Source: Prevotella sp. (lineage in GTDB: Bacteria > Bacteroidota > Bacteroidia > Bacteroidales > Bacteroidaceae). Taken from it: 35,398 nt of DNA. Shown here one piece after another: positions 24,582-32,780 of this stretch (position 1 is the first letter of the stretch; the number at the start of each line of letters is the position of its first letter). Below the pieces are notes generated by a model, which did no database searches, was not told the DNA's origin, and was given only the letters and a program-made list of their open reading frames with translations. Location of the stretch: positions 74,395 to 109,792 of the forward strand of contig DLZV01000034.1 in assembly GCA_003447235.1 (NCBI GenBank), read 5' to 3'. The position numbers and the translations under genes were made by a program.

Positions 24582-25574
24582 ATGTCTAACCCTCTAAAAA
24601 ATATGATTATGGAGACAAAGGAATTTCAGTTCAAAGGTTTGACCCTCAGTGGTTTCGCCATGCTTTTCCTCAATATACTGTTGACAGTGTTGAGTGCTGT
24701 CATGGTGGTTGCGGGCTTTGTTTGGTGCCAGCACGAGTTGTTGGCAGGACTTCTTATCGGCGTGGGTTTTGCTTTGTTGGCAGTCACACTCTTCGTTTGG
24801 GGAGGCTTCGTGATGGTCGAACCAGGCGAGGCGCGAGTGATGATGTTTTTCGGGAAATATAAAGGCACCTACACCAACGTGGGCTACTCATGGGTTAACC
24901 CCTTTATTAACACCAAGAAACTGTCGCTTCGTGCTCGCAACCTTGACGCCCAGCCTATCAAGGTGAACGACAAGACGGGCAACCCGGTGATGATAGGCCT
25001 GGTACTCGTGTGGAAGCTAAAGGATACCTACAAGGCCATGTTTGAAATCGACTCACAGACCATGGCACAGAGCGGGGGCGCACAGCAGGTTGGCACAAGC
25101 GTGTCGAACGTGATGCTTGCCTTTGAGAATTTCGTCAAGACTCAGAGCGACGCAGCCCTTCGTCAGGTGGCAGGACTCTATGCCTACGACAATAACGATT
25201 CGGCCAGTAAGGAACTGACTCTTCGCGACGGTGCAGATGAGATCAACAAACAACTGGAGGAGAAACTCGACGAACGCCTAAGTATGGCGGGCATCGAGGT
25301 GGTGGAGGCGCGCATCAACTATCTGGCCTACGCTCCGGAGATTGCCGCCGTGATGCTTCGCCGCCAGCAGGCTGACGCGATCATCTCTGCGCGCGAGAAG
25401 ATTGTGGAGGGTGCCGTCTCGATGGTGAAAATGGCGCTCGACAAACTAAGCAGTGAGGATATTGTGGAACTCGACGACGACAAGAAGGCTGCCATGGTGA
25501 GCAACTTGCTCGTAGTGCTCTGCGGTGACGACTCGGCACAGCCTGTTGTCAACACGGGCACGCTAAACCATTAA
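24582..25574 (+). CDS. SPFH/Band 7 domain membrane protein
   Basis: A 330-residue protein with two hydrophobic helices near the N-terminus (about 20-46 and 50-73). The SPFH domain then begins FVMVEPGEARVMMFFGKYKG, with the conserved GYSWVNPF and LRARNLDAQPIKVNDKTGNP segments. A helical region (EINKQLEEKLDERLSMAGIE, then APEIAAVMLRRQQADAIISA) is the typical oligomerising part. Family members form membrane-bound rings or scaffolds (stomatin, flotillin, HflK/C-like); the specific role here is unknown. Met10 (24609) is an alternative start, but the promoter spacing suits 24582. In related genomes, as I recall, a ~55-residue Arc-type gene follows; here only a broken copy remains. GC content returns to the level of the left half of the window. 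Confidence 0.92.
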   Translation: MSNPLKNMIMETKEFQFKGLTLSGFAMLFLNILLTVLSAVMVVAGFVWCQHELLAGLLIGVGFALLAVTLFVWGGFVMVEPGEARVMMFFGKYKGTYTNVGYSWVNPFINTKKLSLRARNLDAQPIKVNDKTGNPVMIGLVLVWKLKDTYKAMFEIDSQTMAQSGGAQQVGTSVSNVMLAFENFVKTQSDAALRQVAGLYAYDNNDSASKELTLRDGADEINKQLEEKLDERLSMAGIEVVEARINYLAYAPEIAAVMLRRQQADAIISAREKIVEGAVSMVKMALDKLSSEDIVELDDDKKAAMVSNLLVVLCGDDSAQPVVNTGTLNH

Positions 25575-25579
25575 TCTAA

Positions 25580-25699
25580 ATGGCCAAAAAGCAAACAGGT
25601 ATCAAGAGTTTCGCTCTGTGCGTGGATGTCGAGACGATGAATGCCATTGAGGCGTAGGCCGCCGATAAATTATACATCATACATGATATAATGGAGTAA
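25580..25699 (+). pseudogene. Truncated Arc-type ribbon-helix-helix gene
   Basis: The frame starts five bases after the SPFH stop and reads MAKKQTGIKSFALCVDVETM, then NAIEA, then a TAG stop (25655-25657) after 25 residues. Past the stop the same frame continues Ala-Ala-Asp-Lys before losing resemblance and ending at 25699. From memory, intact relatives of this small protein, found directly after SPFH genes in Bacteroidales, continue ...AIEKWAADEFRSTNGQ. The stop sits where the Trp of WAAD belongs, consistent with TGG to TAG. The rest of the DNA-binding domain is missing, so the product should be inactive. Confidence 0.65.
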
Positions 25700-25762
25700 A
25701 TAGTTCAAAAGTCCCACAATGTTTTCTCTATGACAATGGATTTATCTGTTGATTGCAAGTGT

Positions 25763-25805
25763 GTCCGTCAAGGATAGACTTTTCAAAAGCCTATCCTTGA
25801 CGGAC
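25763..25805. terminator. Long perfect hairpin between convergent genes
   Basis: GTCCGTCAAGGATAG (25763-25777) and its exact reverse complement (25791-25805) enclose 13 bases that are themselves partly self-complementary (CTTTT/AAAAG). It ends five bases before the 3' end of the minus-strand regulator gene. Neither side has a T-run, so it may work as a factor-assisted two-way terminator or as an mRNA 3' stabiliser. Confidence 0.6.
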
Positions 25806-25809
25806 GCGA

Positions 25810-26952
25810 TCAGACTTTCCTGATATAGTCGTCGAGAGACTGTCCTCTTAGCAGTCCAAATTTCTTGCGCAGCCTGTAGCGGTTGCTATTGATGCTGTCA
25901 GGACTCACATTGAGCATCTCAGCAATCTGTTTGGCGCGCATGCCAATGCTGATATAAGCGCATAGGCGGAGGTCGTTCTCCGTCAGGTCAGGGCAGAGCT
26001 CCTTTAGTCGTACAAAGAAATGTGGGTGGACACTATCAAAGTGGAGTTTGAAGCGCGACCACTCATCGTCATTGTCTAGGCTTCCAGCAATTATAGCGTT
26101 GACGTGTTTGACATATTCTCGGGGAATACTCCCCTCGTCGGAGAAGCGTCGAGTTAGATCGCTGATTTGTTGAAGCACCTCATTTTTATTGGCCAATAGC
26201 AGTGTATTGCTGCTTATCTCGCATGCTTTCTGTTGCAGATCATCCTCAAAGTTCTTGCGATTCATACTGTAGATGAGGGCTTCTTGTCGCAAGTTTTCAC
26301 GCAACTGCTTGTTTTCAATGTCACGGATGCGATAACGTTGACGAAGGTAATAGATAATTGTTAGACCCACAAAGACAATCAGCGCAATGCTCAAAAGGGC
26401 CAAATAGAGATAGGTGGTCTTGATGCGTGCGTCTTTCTCTAGAATTCGTATACGGTCGTTCTGTCGCAGAATCTCTTCCCGTGCTCGTGCCTTGGGTATG
26501 TCGTGGGCCCGTATGGAGTCGGTGTTGCGTTCGTATTCGCTTTGAAATAAGCGGAGCATGGCATAGGCCTTTTCCTTTTGGCCGAGGTGAGCGTGGCAAA
26601 GCCATGAGTAGCGATAGACCTCCTGCATGAACAGTTCTTCTTTGATTATGGGTCCGATAGTCTTCAGACTTTCGATGACGGAGAGAGCCTCGGCGTATAA
26701 TTCTTGTGCATAGAGAATCTTTACATGGGACAGGGAAAGTAGCGCCCCGAAGATTACGTTGTCTGGGGCGAATTTTTCTATCTCGGCCTTGCCCATGTTG
26801 TAGTAGGCCGCCGCTTTTTGCGTTTGTCCCTTATCCAGTGCGAGCTCGCTCAGATTGAGGTAGGCCTGCATGGTCATCGCCCAGTCTCGTCCACCAACGG
26901 CGACGCTTTTGGCCAAAAGTGCGGATTTCTCAGCATCGTCTTTTGTCAGCAT
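25810..26952 (-). CDS. LuxR-HTH regulator, C-terminal part (frameshifted gene)
   Basis: This is the downstream part of an interrupted TPR-TM-LuxR regulator. It holds the second half of the helical repeats (AYLNLSELALDKGQTQKAAA and similar), then a membrane helix (TTYLYLALLSIALIVFVGLT). A coiled-coil-like stretch follows. The C-terminal DNA-binding domain has LTENDLRLCAYISIGMRAKQ and then IAEMLNVSPDSINSNRYRLR. The frame continues upstream of this ATG without a stop (reading KTSYETAEYPLNRIYFYQAM) as far as the A7 run, where it joins the other part in the -1 register. The full protein would be about 585 residues: periplasmic sensor repeats, one membrane pass, cytoplasmic LuxR domain. It ends near the convergent hairpin. 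The next gene on this strand upstream is a large secreted protein, a plausible target. Confidence 0.85.
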   Translation of the reverse strand: MLTKDDAEKSALLAKSVAVGGRDWAMTMQAYLNLSELALDKGQTQKAAAYYNMGKAEIEKFAPDNVIFGALLSLSHVKILYAQELYAEALSVIESLKTIGPIIKEELFMQEVYRYSWLCHAHLGQKEKAYAMLRLFQSEYERNTDSIRAHDIPKARAREEILRQNDRIRILEKDARIKTTYLYLALLSIALIVFVGLTIIYYLRQRYRIRDIENKQLRENLRQEALIYSMNRKNFEDDLQQKACEISSNTLLLANKNEVLQQISDLTRRFSDEGSIPREYVKHVNAIIAGSLDNDDEWSRFKLHFDSVHPHFFVRLKELCPDLTENDLRLCAYISIGMRAKQIAEMLNVSPDSINSNRYRLRKKFGLLRGQSLDDYIRKV

Positions 26953-27566
26953 CGCTTGGTAGAAGTAGATGCGGTTGAGGGGGTATTCTGCTGTCTCGTA
27001 GCTTGTTTTTTTGCCAGTAGGAGTTGTTCGCTGGCGTGTTCGTCATCGTTGATCTCATGGAAAAGTTGTGCCAGTAGCAGTTGCGCATTTCCCATGAAAT
27101 AATAGTCTTTTGCCTTTCTAAAAACAGCTATGGCCATTGAGGCGTTGCGATAGCACTGCATATATTCGCTTATGCGGTCGTAGTTGCCAGCAAGCTGATA
27201 GCGAATGAGTGCCAAGTCGTAGTCGTAGCCAGGCTGGCAGAGCCGTTCCGCTTTTTTGAGTTGCTGGATGCATTCAGTTGGGCGTGCGTTGAACTGTGTC
27301 ATACGCACCTGCCAATAGATGGATCGTGCTTGCAGCTGAGGATGCTTTCCCGCAAGTTGTGCCAACTGTTGCAGGTCTTTAGGATTGGCCTCGGCTCTTC
27401 GATTCTCAAAGTCAAGTTGATTGAGCCTCTCTGCAATTGCATCGAAGTGCTGGTTTATCTTCTTGAAGTGGTACTTGTAGTTGGAAGCTTGTGCGCTCCA
27501 TACTGCAGCAAGCATGAAGGCCAGTACCCATGGCCGGCAAGTGTTGTGACGAAGCTTTTTTCTCAT
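26946..27566 (-). CDS. TPR sensor part of frameshifted LuxR-type regulator
   Basis: The N-terminal part of the same regulator. A signal-like segment (RPWVLAFMLAAVWSAQASNY) is followed by helical TPR-like repeats, for example YDYDLALIRYQLAGNYDRIS and YYFMGNAQLLLAQLFHEIND. After LLLAKK the frame runs out of character (QATRQQNTPSTASTSTKRC) and stops at 26946. A -1 shift at the A7 run restores repeat-like protein that matches the downstream part. Taken alone, this product would be a 206-residue periplasmic fragment lacking both membrane helix and DNA-binding domain. A -7 promoter box lies about 30 bases before the start. Whether the interruption is real, programmed or an assembly error cannot be decided here. 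Confidence 0.82.
   Translation of the reverse strand: MRKKLRHNTCRPWVLAFMLAAVWSAQASNYKYHFKKINQHFDAIAERLNQLDFENRRAEANPKDLQQLAQLAGKHPQLQARSIYWQVRMTQFNARPTECIQQLKKAERLCQPGYDYDLALIRYQLAGNYDRISEYMQCYRNASMAIAVFRKAKDYYFMGNAQLLLAQLFHEINDDEHASEQLLLAKKQATRQQNTPSTASTSTKRC
27006..27012 (-). other. A7 run at the frameshift point
   Basis: On the coding (minus) strand the codons read GCA AAA AAA CAA in the upstream frame. The seven A form A-AAA-AAA in phase, so a one-base backward slip of ribosomes, or addition of one A by RNA polymerase, gives GCA AAA AAA ACA AGC and continues into the LuxR part. Confidence 0.75.
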
Positions 27567-27595
27567 AACCTTTTCCCAAATGTTGAATTCGGTTG

Positions 27596-27603
27596 CAAAT
27601 ATA
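27596..27603 (-). promoter_or_regulatory. -7 element before the TPR/LuxR regulator
   Basis: The minus strand reads TATATTTG, a consensus -7 box, about 30 bases before the ATG at 27566. A TTTG lies upstream but with only 12 bases between, so the -33 match is poor. Confidence 0.45.
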
Positions 27604-27761
27604 GTTGTTTTTTGGCAAATAAGCGAATGGTTGATCTAAAAACAACTTTTTGCGGATTCACAATGTCGCTTTGTAAAGAGCTGCAAAAATAAACCTTTGG
27701 TGCCTTTGCAAACTAAACACCCATGTCCGAGCTTATGGGATACATGTGGAATGGACGTCAC

Positions 27762-27800
27762 AAAAAACAGGGGTGGAAGTCCAAATTACTCCACCCCTGT
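27762..27800 (-). terminator. Intrinsic terminator of the 1568-residue protein gene
   Basis: On the minus strand ACAGGGGTGG (27800-27791) pairs with CCACCCCTGT (27776-27767) across a 14-base loop, directly followed by a run of T (27767-27762). It ends transcription 31 bases past the stop codon and separates this gene from the regulator gene beyond. Confidence 0.9.
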
Positions 27801-27830
27801 CACAATTGATGATTATATAAGGCGAACTAC

Positions 27831-30800
27831 TTATTTCTTAATGCTCTTATAGATGTGTCCACCTTTCTTGACGATATATACGCCACGCGGGAGGTCATGA
27901 TTGCTGATGCGTTGTCCTTTGATGTTGTAGAACTCGGCCTTGCTCTCGTCCTGTCTGCCCGTGATGGAACTGACTCCCGTAGCATCCACTTCGAAGTCGA
28001 TAGTGCTCATAGTAGTTTTACCCGAGGTGTAGCTGGCAATCACACCTGCCGTATGCTTGCCCACCGTCAGTCCGTCAAAGTAGTATTGCGTGTCATCGGT
28101 GCTGGCCACCAATTCTCCGTCGAGATACACCTCGTAGGCACCGTCGAGCGACGGCATGCGTCTCACGTTATTCTTGGGCAAATAACGGGCTGCGTTTGGC
28201 AGTTTTGTACCGAAGGCCACGTCGTCGATATTTAGGATCTTTGGCGTGTACCCAGTCTCGTCTGCAGGTGTCACACGGCGCAAGGCGATGTAGTTGGCCT
28301 CGGCAGGGATACTGTCATACTGTTTCAGCACCCAAGAGCCGTATGCGCTGTTGATGGTGCAGCTATCTATGCGTATAAACTCTTCGACATCGGGGATCTC
28401 ACTAGTCGTATAAAGCACCTCGATCTCTTCTGGAGCATTATTAGAGAAGTTGAGTGCGTAGAATCGGAAGCTGATGGGCTCTTGGAAGTGGAGGTGCGGC
28501 GTGATGAGCCAGTCGTCCTCTTTCTTACCTGCCGCTGGCCAGCTCTGCAGGCTTTTCTCTCCAGAGCGAGGAGCCAATGTGATATAGTCGCTAGCGAGCG
28601 TGCCTTCCTTCCCGTCGGAAACCTTTCCTGCATTCATAATGATGTAGGCCATTGCTTCGAAGGCATTAGGCCAGGGCTTACTACCGTCCTGAGAGAAAGT
28701 GAAGGCACCTGTCTCGCCCTCGTCGCCGTCGAAATACTGCCAGCCGATGCTGCCTGGAGAATTAAGCACAAAGTCTTCGTGCTCTTCAAAACTATCTTCG
28801 AAATACTCGGGATAATTCCAAATGAAAAGTTTCTGTGCGCCATACGATCCGTTCTCAATGATCAAGCCGTGTGGTTGCACCTTGTGCTCTATGAGCTCGT
28901 AGCTGAATGTGTAGCTGTTCTCTTTGTCTACAGTGATGGTTGTATCGATCGGATAGAATCCGTCGAGCGAGATGTGTACCTCGTAGGTTGCTTTCCATAC
29001 GCTACCGCTCGTAGCCACACCAGCGTTGTCGGCTGTCATCTGATAGGTATGTGTGCCGCCTCCGTTTACCATGACGATGCTTGCGCCATAAGCCTCATTG
29101 TCCGTTGTGTTGGTGGTGAGGTTGAAAACGACGTTAGTGAGCATTTTGTTGCCAATACTGTCGGAGAGAGTTGCCACGGACTCTTTGTCTCCTGTATAGA
29201 TGGCCTTCACGGCATAATAATAAGTGCCTTGTGGAAGCGTCTTCCAGTTGCTGTCAGTGTAACTACGCTCTTGAAGGTTGGTGGCCAGTTTCGTCCATGC
29301 CTCTTCATTGGCTGTGTTGGCAGGGGTAAGGCGATAGACGTTGTAGCGTACGCGATTCTGTACGGTTTTCAGTGGAGTTGTTGGCTCTGCTCCCTGCACC
29401 TTGTAGTTGTCCTTATAATTGTAGAGCGTGGGTTGTTCATTTTCGTTCTTCTCCATGTAGCAAGGCATGAAACGTCCCGTCTTTGTGATGTGGTCCTCGG
29501 ACACACTGTACGGAGCGCTTACGGGGCGGATCATAAAGTTGCGATGCATGTTCTCGCTCTGCTGGTTGTCCAGATAATAATAGGTGCCTGATGTGAAATC
29601 GCCACTGAAGCAGTTGGTCATTGCTTGGAACGGATATTTTGCAGTGTCACCGCCACCGTCTATGCCAATCCCAAGCCAACTGGCTGTTGCCACGCAGAGG
29701 TAGTACCCGTTCGGTGCCTCGACAGGCGTGGGTAGGGTGTACTCATTCCATTGGTCATCCTTTACAGGTACATAGGTTTCTTCAAAAAGCACATTCGCCT
29801 CGTCGGGATCGCCGTTCTCCTTCAGTCCTAGTATACGCAGAGCGATACTGTAATGGCTTACGCCTGGTGCGTTGGTAAGGTAGAACTGTGCGCCATAAAC
29901 AGTGGCGGCTTCTCGACGAATTACACCGAAGGTCGATTTGTTCGTTGCGCCGTTTTGGTATCCAGTGCCAGTGGTAATGACACCGTCGTCAATACGGTCC
30001 ACACGCGGGTCGTTGGCTGGTGCCTGCCACGTCACTTCCGTTTGGTCGCCGTTGGGTGACTCGGCCACATTCACTGCCTTGGCTGGCTTGATGTTGTCCT
30101 TCAGGGTGAGGTTCAACGTCTTGTTTGCGTTTACGTCAATGGTCTCGCTGACACCCAACAGTTTGTTCTTGCTTACGCTAACGGTATAGCCCGTGTGCTC
30201 ATAGATGCCGCTAATACTGTAAGAACCGTCTGCAGCCGTCGTTGTCTCGTAGTTGTTGTACCCAGAGAGTATGACAGTTGCACCTACTACAGGATCGCCC
30301 ACAGTGTCGCTAATTCTGCCGTGGAGGGAATAAGTGGGAAGGGCCTCAATAGCGATGTTCTCTGTGGTTGTTTCCAACTCTGAGACGGTAGAAGTAGCCG
30401 AGCCATCGCGATAACCCAATGCTTCTACGATAATGTTATAACTGCCTTCGGGCAGGTAGTTGAGAGTATATTGACCATCGTTGTTGGTTCTGCTAGTGAA
30501 CTGTCCGTTCTCCGTGCGAACTAGTGCATTGCTCACGCCCTTTCCGTCGCAGGTTACCCGTCCCGAGATATAGCCTTCGTGGTCTTCTGCAAAGATGACG
30601 TTCTTGATGGCGATATTATAGTTTTTGTACAGCGTGCGGTGAACAAAGCTAAAATTGTAGTCACCTGTGTTTTCAACAACAGGCAGGTTGACGCGCAATG
30701 TCAAAGCCTCTTTCTCCGTTAAGGCAAACTGATAGATGCTGTCCTGATTGCTAATCTCTGCGCCTTGACCAAAGCCGATGGCAAGTAGCTCCTGTACCTT

Positions 30801-32537
30801 GTCGCTACCAGTCTTGGTCTCGAATGTAATCTTGTAATGCTTGTCCTTCTCCATACGGATGCGCGGGGAGATGAGCCAATTTTGTGGGGCATAATCCTCA
30901 TAGGTATAATTATCGGTGGCCCCACCGAATTGTCCGTAAAGTCCTGCTGGCTGCCATGTCCATGTCGTGGTACTTCCATCGGCGTCGATGTTGTTCCATA
31001 ACATAAAGTTTGCGTAGTCGGTCAGTAGCGTATCGGGTGCTTGGTATGCTGGCCCAGCGATGATTTCTTCCGTACTGATGGAGTCGCTTTGGTATCCGCC
31101 TGCATACGCTATGACGTTATAGTGGTATTTGCCCATCACTGGAAGTGTGGTGTCTGTGAAGGAGGTTTCCTTGCTCTTCTCAACCAGTTTCACATTGCCA
31201 GGCATACGCCATACATCATAGGTGAGGTCAGTGGTGTTGATCCATGAATTAAATTTACCCTCTGTGGGTGCTGTCCACGTGATGTTGGCGCAGTTGGCCT
31301 CTGCCTCAGCCTTGAGGTCTCCCACGTTCATAGGGTCTCCCACGCCAATATATGCCGAGATGGAACTGCGGTCGCCATACCCCAGGTCATTTACAGGTAC
31401 AAACTTGTAGGTGTAATAACCCCGCTCGGGTAAGTTGTCGGTCCAAGTCTCGTGGCCACCGATGACAGGATTGGCGATGCGGTGCACTTCTACTCCGTCG
31501 CGATAGATAATGATACTGTCAAGGTCTTCTAAGGTGCCACCGCGTCCATAGGTCTTCGATGGGTTGTCCCATTCCAGTTTCGCTGTCAGCTCACCTTGCT
31601 CTCCACGTGTTAGCTTCAAGTTTTGCACTTTTTGTGGTGCACTTGCTTCGGCAGGCACGTACGGCATTACGATGCCATCGAATCCGAAGGACTTGCTTAT
31701 CATGCCGCTTGCGTCCACCTCGTAAGGCAGGGTGGCAATGTGGGTTACATGGGCTGTCTTCAAATCGATTTCGGACAACTCATATTTCTTTCCATAGAAA
31801 GTGAAGAAGCGGAAATATAGTTTTCCTGTCTCGTTGTCGAAGAACAGACAGTTGTTGTTGTACATGTAAGCTTGGTCAGGATTATAGTCGAGCTCGCCGA
31901 TAAAGGAGCAAAGTCCTGTGACGGGGTTTACTTTGTATAGTGCACCACTATAGCTCACACCGTACATGTCGCCATCATAGTTGATGGCAATCGAGATCAA
32001 GGTGTGTAAACTCTTGTCCCACTGTTGGTCTTTTTCCGTTAGACGGTCGTAAGAAAATGTACAGACAGGGATGAGATCGCCGTTAGTGAGGTCAATCTTC
32101 ACCAACCCGTTGCCAGATTGTACGCTGTTCAGCGCATACATGGTCTGTGTCTGTGCGTTCCAAGCAAAATGGCTGGCTGCAGGTCCTTGCTGTAGGTCAT
32201 GGTAATCACCAACTTTCTTTACATTTTTTGTTTCCAGGTCAAAACTATAGAATCCATGAGACTTATGTTCTTTTGTGTTCTGTGCATAGTCGATGTAGTA
32301 GTAGACGTTGTCCACCATCGTAGCACCCATGATGTGGTCTACGCTCAATGGAGCAACAATTTGCACGTTGTCGAGCGTGTCGCAACTGACATCAAAGGTA
32401 TAGACTCCGGAGCCCATGCCTGCGTCGTTTTCAATGATGCCGTATGCAGTTTTTGCTTCCTGTCCCCAAGATGGCGAAGACCATCCTATGAGAGCTGCAA
32501 GCGCTGCGAGCGAGATCCAATGTGACTTGTACTTCAT
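27831..32537 (-). CDS. Large multidomain T9SS-exported surface protein
   Basis: A 1568-residue protein with a signal peptide (MKYKSHWISLAALAALIGWS, cut near WGQ). Residues ~30-295 look like a beta-propeller-type region. FN3 domains follow (~297-500), then a choice-of-anchor J/cleaved-adhesin-like domain (~503-650). Two carboxypeptidase-regulatory-like domains come next (YISGRVTCDGKGVSNALVRT near 655 and YSLHGRISDTVGDPVVGATV near 735). After further FN3-like parts, a second anchor-J domain is at ~1246-1445. The end (EFYNIKGQRISNHDLPRGVY, then IVKKGG...KSIKK) fits a type IX secretion type-A sorting signal. The architecture recalls the adhesin regions of Porphyromonas haemagglutinins, but no protease domain is present. 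It is probably a surface-bound binding protein. It has its own -7 box and terminator and is divergent from the metalloprotease gene. Confidence 0.85.
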   Translation of the reverse strand: MKYKSHWISLAALAALIGWSSPSWGQEAKTAYGIIENDAGMGSGVYTFDVSCDTLDNVQIVAPLSVDHIMGATMVDNVYYYIDYAQNTKEHKSHGFYSFDLETKNVKKVGDYHDLQQGPAASHFAWNAQTQTMYALNSVQSGNGLVKIDLTNGDLIPVCTFSYDRLTEKDQQWDKSLHTLISIAINYDGDMYGVSYSGALYKVNPVTGLCSFIGELDYNPDQAYMYNNNCLFFDNETGKLYFRFFTFYGKKYELSEIDLKTAHVTHIATLPYEVDASGMISKSFGFDGIVMPYVPAEASAPQKVQNLKLTRGEQGELTAKLEWDNPSKTYGRGGTLEDLDSIIIYRDGVEVHRIANPVIGGHETWTDNLPERGYYTYKFVPVNDLGYGDRSSISAYIGVGDPMNVGDLKAEAEANCANITWTAPTEGKFNSWINTTDLTYDVWRMPGNVKLVEKSKETSFTDTTLPVMGKYHYNVIAYAGGYQSDSISTEEIIAGPAYQAPDTLLTDYANFMLWNNIDADGSTTTWTWQPAGLYGQFGGATDNYTYEDYAPQNWLISPRIRMEKDKHYKITFETKTGSDKVQELLAIGFGQGAEISNQDSIYQFALTEKEALTLRVNLPVVENTGDYNFSFVHRTLYKNYNIAIKNVIFAEDHEGYISGRVTCDGKGVSNALVRTENGQFTSRTNNDGQYTLNYLPEGSYNIIVEALGYRDGSATSTVSELETTTENIAIEALPTYSLHGRISDTVGDPVVGATVILSGYNNYETTTAADGSYSISGIYEHTGYTVSVSKNKLLGVSETIDVNANKTLNLTLKDNIKPAKAVNVAESPNGDQTEVTWQAPANDPRVDRIDDGVITTGTGYQNGATNKSTFGVIRREAATVYGAQFYLTNAPGVSHYSIALRILGLKENGDPDEANVLFEETYVPVKDDQWNEYTLPTPVEAPNGYYLCVATASWLGIGIDGGGDTAKYPFQAMTNCFSGDFTSGTYYYLDNQQSENMHRNFMIRPVSAPYSVSEDHITKTGRFMPCYMEKNENEQPTLYNYKDNYKVQGAEPTTPLKTVQNRVRYNVYRLTPANTANEEAWTKLATNLQERSYTDSNWKTLPQGTYYYAVKAIYTGDKESVATLSDSIGNKMLTNVVFNLTTNTTDNEAYGASIVMVNGGGTHTYQMTADNAGVATSGSVWKATYEVHISLDGFYPIDTTITVDKENSYTFSYELIEHKVQPHGLIIENGSYGAQKLFIWNYPEYFEDSFEEHEDFVLNSPGSIGWQYFDGDEGETGAFTFSQDGSKPWPNAFEAMAYIIMNAGKVSDGKEGTLASDYITLAPRSGEKSLQSWPAAGKKEDDWLITPHLHFQEPISFRFYALNFSNNAPEEIEVLYTTSEIPDVEEFIRIDSCTINSAYGSWVLKQYDSIPAEANYIALRRVTPADETGYTPKILNIDDVAFGTKLPNAARYLPKNNVRRMPSLDGAYEVYLDGELVASTDDTQYYFDGLTVGKHTAGVIASYTSGKTTMSTIDFEVDATGVSSITGRQDESKAEFYNIKGQRISNHDLPRGVYIVKKGGHIYKSIKK

Positions 32538-32619
32538 AAGCTGATTTTTTAAATGTTGAACTAAATGAATACTATTTATTACTGTGTGGCAGAATTGTGG
32601 AGGACTGCCAATTATGCTG

Positions 32620-32627
32620 CAAAAGTA
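32620..32627 (-). promoter_or_regulatory. -7 element for the large surface protein gene
   Basis: TACTTTTG on the minus strand, about 80 bases before the ATG at 32537. No good -33 TTTG is at the right distance; one arm of an inverted repeat (32639-32646) lies in that region instead, which would suit control by an activator. Confidence 0.55.
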
Positions 32628-32638
32628 TTAAGAATGCG

Positions 32639-32672
32639 ACGATAAACCTAAGGAAAATGCCGATTTTATCGT
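32639..32672. repeat. Inverted repeat between divergent secreted-protein genes
   Basis: ACGATAAA (32639-32646) and its reverse complement TTTATCGT (32665-32672) are separated by 18 bases, a centre-to-centre distance of 26 bases. It lies between the two divergent -7 boxes and could be a dimeric operator for a regulator of both genes. Confidence 0.4.
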
Positions 32673-32745
32673 TCTGTCAGTTTTTGTCTATATCCCAATC
32701 ATAGTCTATCTATAATATGAATGTGGGAGTTTTCTTGCTTCTTCG

Positions 32746-32753
32746 TACCTTTG
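32746..32753 (+). promoter_or_regulatory. -7 element for the M6 metalloprotease gene
   Basis: TACCTTTG matches the -7 consensus and lies about 27 bases before the ATG at 32781. The expected -33 position holds no clear TTTG. Confidence 0.55.
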
Positions 32754-32780
32754 CAAGTGTAAACCAAATGCTTTAGATTT

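Noticed and set aside
28482..29591. 369-codon plus-strand frame inside the large surface protein gene
   Set aside because: It is antisense to a multidomain protein supported by a signal peptide, FN3-like and anchor-J-like regions and a sorting signal; the translation resembles no family.
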